Origin: an uncultured Clostridia bacterium | Lineage (GTDB): Bacteria > Bacillota > Clostridia > Christensenellales > Maliibacteriaceae | NCBI GenBank assembly: GCA_934613185.1 | Contig: CAKTSO010000058.1 | Location: 1-10,649 of the forward strand | Length of the DNA stretch: 10,649 nt | Direction of reading: 5' to 3' | In this document: positions 6,737-10,649 of the stretch, piece after piece | Layout of the letters: every line of letters starts with the position of its first letter | Numbering within the stretch: position 1 is the stretch's first letter | Notes under the pieces: model-generated | What the model saw: only the letters and a program-made list of their open reading frames with translations | What the model was told of the DNA's origin: nothing | Databases searched by the model: none | Position numbers and translations under genes: made by a program

Positions 6737-7336
6737 ATGTTGGCAATGGCAGCTTTGTCTTATGGAGTATTTGTTTTGACGGCACGAGAGGGTGGACGCG
6801 ATAACGGCTGCATCGTCAATACGGTGATGCAGCAGACGCAGGAGCCCAAAGTCATATCCGTCACGGTCAGCAAAGAAAACCTCACTTGTGATATGATCCG
6901 AAACACGGGAATTTTCAACGTCAGCATTCTTTCCGAGGCTGCACCGTTTGCGATCTACCGGCATTTCGGATTTCAAAGCGGGCGGGATGTGCAAAAGTTT
7001 GCCGGCGGCGCACAAAGAGCGCAAAACGGCATAGCTTATGTTTCGTTTGGCACGTGCGGGTATTTGAGCGGCAGCGTAATCCAAAGCGTCGATCTCGGAA
7101 GCCATATGCTGTTTTTGGCAAAAGTGACGGAGGAAAGCCGACTGTCGGACGATGCGCCCGCGACATATCGCTATTATCAGGACAGGGTCAAACCCAAACC
7201 GCAAAAGAACGAAAGCGACGGATATATCTGCCGCGTCTGCGGGTATATTTATGAAGGGCGGACAATTCCCGACGACTTTGTCTGCCCGATCTGCAAGCAC
7301 GGAAGAGGCGATTTCGAAAAAATCGAAAACAGCTGA
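6737..7336 (+). CDS. hrb: High-molecular-weight rubredoxin (flavin reductase-rubredoxin fusion)
   Basis: NAD(P)H-dependent FMN-binding flavin reductase fused to a C-terminal rubredoxin. The architecture matches Hrb/NROR of acetogens and Clostridia, which passes electrons to flavodiiron proteins (FprA) and related oxygen, peroxide or NO reductases. The start is ATG 6737, 4 bases after GGAGGTG (6726-6732); an in-frame ATG at 6713 precedes that site and has no ribosome site of its own. In the 199-residue product, residues 1 to about 145 are the flavin reductase domain (LSYGVFVLTA, then DNGCIVNTVMQ). A Lys/Pro linker (about 150-160) leads to a rubredoxin domain whose iron ligands are C165 and C168 (CRVC) and C183 and C186 (CPIC). 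The loop between the two pairs is short compared with free rubredoxin, as is usual in fused domains. It lies 34 bases before rubrerythrin, so the two are probably cotranscribed. No flavodiiron gene is in the window, so rubrerythrin is the nearest candidate partner. Confidence 0.88.
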   Translation: MLAMAALSYGVFVLTAREGGRDNGCIVNTVMQQTQEPKVISVTVSKENLTCDMIRNTGIFNVSILSEAAPFAIYRHFGFQSGRDVQKFAGGAQRAQNGIAYVSFGTCGYLSGSVIQSVDLGSHMLFLAKVTEESRLSDDAPATYRYYQDRVKPKPQKNESDGYICRVCGYIYEGRTIPDDFVCPICKHGRGDFEKIENS

Positions 7337-7370
7337 TCCGATATCAAAGAACACAACGGGAGGAACAACA

Positions 7371-7910
7371 ATGGAACTCAAAGGCAGCAAGACTGAGGCA
7401 AACCTCCAGATCGCATTAGCAGGTGAATCCCAAGCGCGCAACAAGTACGACTTCTATGCGTCTCAGGCGCGAAAGGACGGCTATGTTCAGATCGCGGAGC
7501 TGTTTTCCGAAACGGCGGCGAACGAACGGGAGCATGCCAAAATGTGGTTCAAGCTTCTGATGGGCGGCAGCGTTCCCGCAACGGAAGAGAACCTTCTCGA
7601 CGCGGCGGCGGGCGAGAACTTCGAATGGACGAAAATGTATGCGGAATTTGCCGTGACCGCGAGGGAAGAGGGCTTCGATCAGATCGCCGCGCTGTTTGAA
7701 GGTGTCGCCGCGATCGAGCGTGAGCATGAAGAACGCTACCGCAAGCTTCTTGCCAACATCAAAGACGGCGCTGTTTTCAGCCGCGACGGTGACATGATCT
7801 GGCAGTGCGGCAACTGCGGACATATCCATATCGGCAAAAATGCACCCGAAGTTTGTCCTGTATGCAATCATCCGCAAAGTTATTTCCGCATCAAAGCGGA
7901 GAACTATTAA
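7371..7910 (+). CDS. rbr: Rubrerythrin
   Basis: Non-haem di-iron peroxidase of anaerobes that reduces hydrogen peroxide using electrons delivered through rubredoxin. The start is ATG 7371, with GGGAGG (7358-7363) 7 bases upstream. The 179-residue product has an N-terminal four-helix di-iron domain: E19 in AGESQAR, E52 and H55 in NEREHAK, an acidic helix YAEFAVTAREEG (about 90-101), and E116 and H119 in EREHEERY. A C-terminal rubredoxin-like domain carries CGNC (146-149) and CPVC (162-165) as the iron site, with the short loop normal for rubrerythrins. An in-frame opening at 7152 inside the previous gene is not a credible start. The gene follows hrb on the same strand with no promoter or terminator seen between them, which fits a two-gene peroxide defence unit. 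Downstream there is only a weak ACGAC/GTCGT hairpin (7926-7939), so some readthrough into the aldolase gene is possible. Confidence 0.95.
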   Translation: MELKGSKTEANLQIALAGESQARNKYDFYASQARKDGYVQIAELFSETAANEREHAKMWFKLLMGGSVPATEENLLDAAAGENFEWTKMYAEFAVTAREEGFDQIAALFEGVAAIEREHEERYRKLLANIKDGAVFSRDGDMIWQCGNCGHIHIGKNAPEVCPVCNHPQSYFRIKAENY

Positions 7911-7946
7911 GAAAGTAATAATTTCACGACTCGCGTCGTTTGGTGC

Positions 7947-7976
7947 TTGCTAACGTCGGACATTCGGTGCTATAAT
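7947..7976 (+). promoter_or_regulatory. Promoter of the class II aldolase gene
   Basis: TTGCTA (7947-7952, four of six consensus positions), an 18-base spacer and a perfect TATAAT (7971-7976) preceded by TGC, an extended -10. The expected start near 7983 leaves a leader of about 45 bases. This looks like a strong promoter, in line with a central-metabolism gene. Confidence 0.75.
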
Positions 7977-7984
7977 AAAACCAA

Positions 7985-8014
7985 GTTGTGAAGTTACAAC
8001 AAAAATTTTTGTAA
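7985..8014 (+). promoter_or_regulatory. Overlapping dyads in the aldolase leader, next to the ribosome site
   Basis: Three overlapping inverted repeats lie between the predicted transcript start and the ribosome site AAGGAG (8013-8018): GTTGT (7985-7989) with ACAAC (7996-8000); TTACAA (7994-7999) with TTGTAA (8009-8014); and the 12-base palindrome CAAAAATTTTTG (8000-8011). The first two are mutually exclusive as RNA hairpins, and the second touches the ribosome site. They could be an operator or a weak RNA switch, or just AT-rich leader sequence. Confidence 0.35.
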
Positions 8015-8028
8015 GGAGAAACTCTACC

Positions 8029-8931
8029 ATGCTCGTAACCATGAAAGAGATCCTGGATCGCGCGAACAAGGGTTACTATGCGGTTCCCGCCCCCAACGTC
8101 GGCGGTGAGCGCGAAGCCCGTGCTGCGATCGAAGCTGCCGAAGAACTGAACTCTCCCATCATCATCGATGTGGGCTATGCCGCGCATCCCGATCTGGTCT
8201 TCTTCGGTTCTTACCTGACCCGCCTGGCGGATCAGTCCACGGTTCCCGTTGCGGTCAACCTTGACCACGGCGGCCATAACAGCGTTGCCATGCTGCGCGA
8301 TCCCATCACCGCGATCCGCGCCGGCTTCTCTTCCATCATGGTCGACCGTTCCATGTTCCCCTATGAGGAGAACCTTCGCATGGTCGCCGAGATCGTCCCC
8401 GTTGCGCACTCTGTCGGCGTTTCCGTCGAAGCTGAGTTGGGCCACGTCGGCGAAGGTGCGGATCCCACCGGTTCCACCCATCTGACCGATCCCTCCGAGG
8501 CTCTGGATTACATCCAGCGCACCGGCGTTGACTGCCTGGCCGTCTCCATCGGCACGGCGCACGGCGCTTATGCCACCGGTTTCGTGCCGAAGATCGACTT
8601 CGATCGTCTGCATGAGATCAAGAAGGTCACCAACGAGTTCCCGCTCGTCATGCACGGCGGTTCCGGCACCGGCGACGAGAACATCAAGCGTGCCTGCCAC
8701 GAGGGCATCAACAAGGTTAACCTTTGCAACGAGCTGCTCGGTGCTGCGGGCAAAGCGCTCCTGGCTGCCGACCTTACCGGCAACGGCGCTTACAAGCTGT
8801 GGGATATCCTTGTTCAGGGCTGGAAAGATCGCCTGATGTTCCAGATCGAGAACATGGGTGCTGCCGGCCAGGCTTGGGAGACCAAACCCGCGGGCGTCCG
8901 CAAGAACGTCAACGCGACGATGGCTGAATAA
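8029..8931 (+). CDS. Class II (zinc) ketose-bisphosphate aldolase, fructose-bisphosphate aldolase-like
   Basis: Predicted cytosolic metal-dependent aldolase of the FbaA/GatY/KbaY/IolJ superfamily, cleaving or forming a phosphorylated ketose. Length is 300 residues. The start is ATG 8029, 10 bases after AAGGAG; ATG 8041 is an in-frame alternative. Visible motifs are the catalytic Asp and a zinc His in NLDHGGH (D79, H80), the segment VSVEAELGHVG (131-141), the zinc His in GTAHGAY (H178) and the zinc His with glycine loop in VMHGGSGTGDENI (H209). The phosphate-binding stretch after the last zinc ligand reads INKVNLCNELLGAAG. Better-known FBP and tagatose-BP aldolases carry an Arg or Lys here (NTDTDLR, NVATELK), so this is a divergent branch. 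Codon choice is strongly biased to C-ended codons, unlike the neighbours, suggesting high expression. The gene is a single unit with its own promoter and terminator. Fructose-1,6-bisphosphate is the default guess; an IolJ-like or other substrate remains open. Confidence 0.85.
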   Translation: MLVTMKEILDRANKGYYAVPAPNVGGEREARAAIEAAEELNSPIIIDVGYAAHPDLVFFGSYLTRLADQSTVPVAVNLDHGGHNSVAMLRDPITAIRAGFSSIMVDRSMFPYEENLRMVAEIVPVAHSVGVSVEAELGHVGEGADPTGSTHLTDPSEALDYIQRTGVDCLAVSIGTAHGAYATGFVPKIDFDRLHEIKKVTNEFPLVMHGGSGTGDENIKRACHEGINKVNLCNELLGAAGKALLAADLTGNGAYKLWDILVQGWKDRLMFQIENMGAAGQAWETKPAGVRKNVNATMAE

Positions 8932-8942
8932 TCAAGCTTAAC

Positions 8943-8983
8943 AAAAAGAGCGTGTCTGCTTTCGGCGGACATGCTCTTTTTTC
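8943..8983 (+). terminator. Intrinsic terminator of the aldolase gene
   Basis: AAAAAGAGCGTGTCTGC (8943-8959) pairs with GCGGACATGCTCTTTTT (8965-8981) over 17 positions, two of them G-U, with loop TTTCG and a run of T's. It begins 11 bases after the stop codon. The A-run on the left side means it could also act on the opposite strand. Confidence 0.9.
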
Positions 8984-9017
8984 TTGCGATTGAATCGTAT
9001 GTGGTATCGGATATGTC

Positions 9018-9046
9018 TTTTCACGACGCTGGTTTTCCGATATAAT
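9018..9046 (+). promoter_or_regulatory. Promoter of proC-rnhA
   Basis: TTTTCA (9018-9023, four of six consensus positions), a 17-base spacer and a perfect TATAAT (9041-9046). The expected start near 9053 gives a leader of about 28 bases. A TTGACA at 9049-9054 lies downstream of the -10 and has no matching -10 of its own. Confidence 0.65.
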
Positions 9047-9080
9047 AATTGACAACACATCAAAGATCTGGAGGAAATAT

Positions 9081-9887
9081 ATGAAACTCGGTTTTATCGG
9101 CTGCGGCAATATGGGCGGCGCTGTCATGGAAGGCATTCTTCGCAGCGGCAAGGCGAAGGGCGAAGACGTTATGATCTATACGGCAACGGAATCCAAAATG
9201 ACGGAAAAGTGCGCGCGTCTCGGCGTGAAAGTGGCGAAGAATAACGCGCAGGTCGCCGCGGAATGCGACGTCGTTTTCCTCGCCGTGAAGCCTTACATCA
9301 TTCAGGGCGTTCTGGAAGAAGTCAAAGATGCCTGGCGTGGGGAAGGGCAGCTTGTGATCTCCGTCGTCTCCGGCTGGAACATCGAACGCCTGCGCGGATT
9401 TATCCCCGAAAAAGTCGATATTTTGAATACCATGCCGAACACGCCGTGCCTGGTGGGTGAGGGCGTCTTCGCCTTCAACATGGACTGCGGCATTTCCAAA
9501 GAACAGTTTGCAATGGCGGAAGGCCTTCTTGACGCGCTCGGCACGATCGTTTATATTCATGAAAACCAGATCGAGGCCCTTTCCGGCGTTTGCGGCTGCG
9601 GTCCCGCGTATCTTTATATGATGATCGAGGCGATGGCAGACGGCGGCGTCGCGATGGGGTTGCCGCGCGACCTGGCGATGAAAATTGCAGCACAGACGGC
9701 AATCGGCGCGGGCAAAATGGTACTCGAGACGGGAATGCATCCCGGCGCGCTGAAAGACGCGGTCTGCTCACCGAAGGGCGCGACGATTCTCGGTGTTCAT
9801 GCGCTGGAAAAAGGCGGCCTGCGTGCGGCGGCGATGGATGCGGTCATCACTTCGACCGAAAAAATGCTCGCCATGGCGAAGGAATAA
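9081..9887 (+). CDS. proC: Pyrroline-5-carboxylate reductase
   Basis: Reduces 1-pyrroline-5-carboxylate to L-proline with NAD(P)H, the last step of proline synthesis; cytosolic. The start is ATG 9081, 6 bases after GGAGG (9070-9074). The N-terminal Rossmann domain opens MKLGFIGCGNMGGAV, with the GxGxxG motif at residues 7-12. FLAVKP and the signature NTMPNTPCLVGEG follow. The C-terminal helical dimerisation and substrate domain shows SGVCGCGPAYLYMMIEAMAD and AQTAIGAGKMVLE. The family signature loop reads VCSPKGATILGVHALE; most members have SPGGTT, so the lysine is a small deviation. At 268 residues the protein is full length. No proA or proB is nearby, so proline genes are dispersed or 1-pyrroline-5-carboxylate comes from ornithine. 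It is followed after 9 bases by rnhA, with which it is probably cotranscribed. Confidence 0.97.
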   Translation: MKLGFIGCGNMGGAVMEGILRSGKAKGEDVMIYTATESKMTEKCARLGVKVAKNNAQVAAECDVVFLAVKPYIIQGVLEEVKDAWRGEGQLVISVVSGWNIERLRGFIPEKVDILNTMPNTPCLVGEGVFAFNMDCGISKEQFAMAEGLLDALGTIVYIHENQIEALSGVCGCGPAYLYMMIEAMADGGVAMGLPRDLAMKIAAQTAIGAGKMVLETGMHPGALKDAVCSPKGATILGVHALEKGGLRAAAMDAVITSTEKMLAMAKE

Positions 9888-9896
9888 TCGGCCGTT

Positions 9897-10349
9897 ATGG
9901 CACAAGTGAGAAAAAAAGTTGTGATCTATACCGACGGTGCCTGTTCGGGAAATCCCGGGCCGGGCGGTTGGGGCGCGGTTTTGCTACACGGCGAAAATCG
10001 TCTGGAGTTATCTGACGGCGAAAAACTGACGACCAACAACCGTATGGAGTTGATCGGCCCGATCACGGCGCTCAAAGCGCTGAAATTTCCGTGCGACGTG
10101 CAGCTTTATTCGGACAGCGCGTATCTGATCAACGCATTTCGTAACCATTGGATCGATAACTGGCAGCGAAACGGTTGGAAGACGGCATCGAAAAAGCCGG
10201 TGGAAAATCAGGATCTTTGGCAGGAATTGCTGACGCTGTGCGGTATTCACCATATCGAATGGATCAAAGTCAAAGGTCATGCGGACAACGAAGAAAACAA
10301 CCGCTGCGACGCGCTGGCGCGTGCGGCGATCCAGAAGTTCCGTGGCTGA
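9897..10349 (+). CDS. rnhA: Ribonuclease HI
   Basis: Endonuclease that cuts the RNA strand of RNA-DNA hybrids (R-loops, Okazaki primers) using two metal ions. The 150-residue product contains the full catalytic set: D13 in YTDGACSGNPGPGGWG, E51 in NNRMEL, D73 in YSDSAYL, H128 in VKGHAD and D138 in NRCDALA. These correspond to D10, E48, D70, H124 and D134 of the E. coli enzyme with only a 3-4 residue shift. The Trp-rich basic handle (NHWIDNWQRNGWKTASKKPV, about 83-102) is also present, so this is the HI type. The start at ATG 9897 has a rather distant ribosome site, AAGGAA at the end of proC (9879-9884), so translation is probably coupled to proC. A terminator lies about 90 bases downstream. 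Confidence 0.97.
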   Translation: MAQVRKKVVIYTDGACSGNPGPGGWGAVLLHGENRLELSDGEKLTTNNRMELIGPITALKALKFPCDVQLYSDSAYLINAFRNHWIDNWQRNGWKTASKKPVENQDLWQELLTLCGIHHIEWIKVKGHADNEENNRCDALARAAIQKFRG

Positions 10350-10364
10350 TCGTAACGTGATACG

Positions 10365-10425
10365 GGAAACGTGCGGATGCGAATCGGCATCGACAAATGA
10401 ACGCTCAAAAACGACGCACGTTTCC
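10365..10425 (+). repeat. 11-bp inverted repeat enclosing a nested hairpin in the rnhA 3' region
   Basis: GGAAACGTGCG (10365-10375) and CGCACGTTTCC (10415-10425) are perfect reverse complements, 39 bases apart. Inside, GATGC (10376-10380) pairs with GCATC (10387-10391) around a 6-base loop, directly stacked on the outer stem. The unit ends 10 bases before a second, stronger hairpin. Without a T-run it is not itself a terminator; it could protect the transcript 3' end or be a protein-binding dyad. Confidence 0.5.
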
Positions 10426-10435
10426 ATCGGGAGAC

Positions 10436-10497
10436 AGAAGTCAAACTATGCGCAAAAGAAAAGTTTTACGCATAGTTTGACTTCTTTTTGCTTTTTT
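10436..10497 (+). terminator. Very strong intrinsic terminator after rnhA
   Basis: AGAAGTCAAACTATGCG (10436-10452) pairs perfectly with CGCATAGTTTGACTTCT (10469-10485), a 17-bp stem. The 16-base loop can form a further AAAA/TTTT helix. The tail is TTTTGCTTTTTT. The -35 of the next promoter begins in the last T's. Confidence 0.93.
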
Positions 10498-10524
10498 GAT
10501 ACGATATTACCGTTGAAAGATAAT
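10496..10524 (+). promoter_or_regulatory. Promoter of the recombinase-like gene
   Basis: TTGATA (10496-10501), a 17-base spacer and GATAAT (10519-10524), each matching the sigma-A consensus at five of six positions. The expected start is near 10531. A GGAG at 10540-10543 lies 10 bases before the ATG at 10554. Confidence 0.75.
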
Positions 10525-10553
10525 AAATCTTACGATTACGGAGATGACCGTTT

Positions 10554-10649
10554 ATGCCGCTGACGATGCAGGAAAAAAAGAATCTGGAAAAGCTTCGCGG
10601 ATTGATCCGAGAGCTTCCCGAGTTTTGCTTTGATTTTTTTGTTGCGATC
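10554..10649 (+). CDS. Probable tyrosine-type recombinase/integrase, N-terminal fragment cut by the window end
   Basis: Only 32 residues are visible, opening MPLTMQEKKNLEKLRGLIRE and continuing LPEFCFDFFVAI, open to the last base. The pattern of a short charged helix followed by LPxFCxxFFxxI recalls the start of the SAM-like core-binding domain of XerC/XerD-like recombinases in Clostridia. The catalytic Arg-His-Arg-Tyr residues would lie far downstream, so activity cannot be judged. The start at ATG 10554 is chosen because GGAG (10540-10543) is 10 bases upstream; ATG 10566 is possible. A strong terminator and its own promoter separate it from rnhA. Whether it is a chromosomal Xer-like protein or the edge of an integrated element cannot be told from here. 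Confidence 0.5.
   Translation, partial: MPLTMQEKKNLEKLRGLIRELPEFCFDFFVAI

Noticed and set aside
7926..7945. ACGAC/GTCGT hairpin after rubrerythrin as its terminator
   Set aside because: A 5-bp stem with no real T-run is too weak to call.
7986..7999. Rex-binding site in the aldolase leader
   Set aside because: TTGTGAAGTTACAA has the right ends but is four bases shorter than the Rex consensus and its centre is not symmetric. It is kept only as part of a generic dyad region.
7924..8700. 258-codon minus-strand frame opposite the class II aldolase
   Set aside because: Antisense shadow produced by the strong codon bias of the aldolase. It has no promoter, ribosome site or recognisable domain.
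9049..9054. Perfect TTGACA upstream of proC as a -35 box
   Set aside because: No -10-like hexamer lies 16-18 bases downstream, where the ribosome site is. The TATAAT at 9041-9046 with TTTTCA upstream is the better promoter.

Overview
The window reads as ordinary chromosome of an anaerobic, fairly GC-rich Gram-positive bacterium, most likely a Clostridia-type Bacillota. The evidence is strong GGAGG-type ribosome binding sites, sigma-A-like promoters with TATAAT boxes, U-tract hairpin terminators, a high-molecular-weight rubredoxin next to a rubrerythrin, and a LacI/CcpA-type operator. This placement is inferred from gene content and style. I see no CRISPR array, rRNA, tRNA, insertion sequence or intact prophage, and no stretch over 300 bases lacks a feature.

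Layout. Bases 1-1689 (+) hold the HSP90-family chaperone HtpG, missing its start. A terminator hairpin lies against the promoter of the next unit (1735-1782). Bases 1817-4695 (+) hold two flavoprotein oxidoreductases joined by an ATGA stop/start overlap: a BaiN/HI0933-type protein with a TTG start and a COG2509-type FAD-dependent dehydrogenase. Bases 4696-4977 carry the remnant of an acetyltransferase (GNAT) gene on the minus strand and a strong hairpin terminator. Bases 4978-6501 (-) hold an MmsA-type CoA-acylating aldehyde dehydrogenase with its own promoter and a near-palindromic LacI/CcpA-type operator. From the same intergenic region, a divergent promoter drives 6737-7910 (+): a flavin reductase-rubredoxin fusion (Hrb type) followed by rubrerythrin.

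Bases 8029-8931 (+) hold a single class II ketose-bisphosphate aldolase-like gene with its own promoter, a dyad-rich leader and a strong terminator. Bases 9081-10349 (+) hold a proC-rnhA pair (pyrroline-5-carboxylate reductase, ribonuclease HI). It is followed by an 11-bp inverted repeat with a nested hairpin and a 17-bp-stem terminator. A near-consensus promoter then starts a gene cut by the window end, whose first 32 residues resemble Clostridia tyrosine recombinases.

How the genes relate. The window is a row of short, independently controlled units. The clearest functional unit is Hrb plus rubrerythrin, which in anaerobes moves electrons from NAD(P)H to peroxide- or NO-reducing enzymes. 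MmsA and the aldolase both belong to families that include myo-inositol catabolic enzymes (IolA, IolJ), but no other iol gene is present, so a shared pathway is only a possibility. I did not find a convincing new biological system. The points most worth following are the control region at 6560-6700, the divergent phosphate-binding motif of the aldolase, the eroded acetyltransferase, and the structured 3' region after rnhA.
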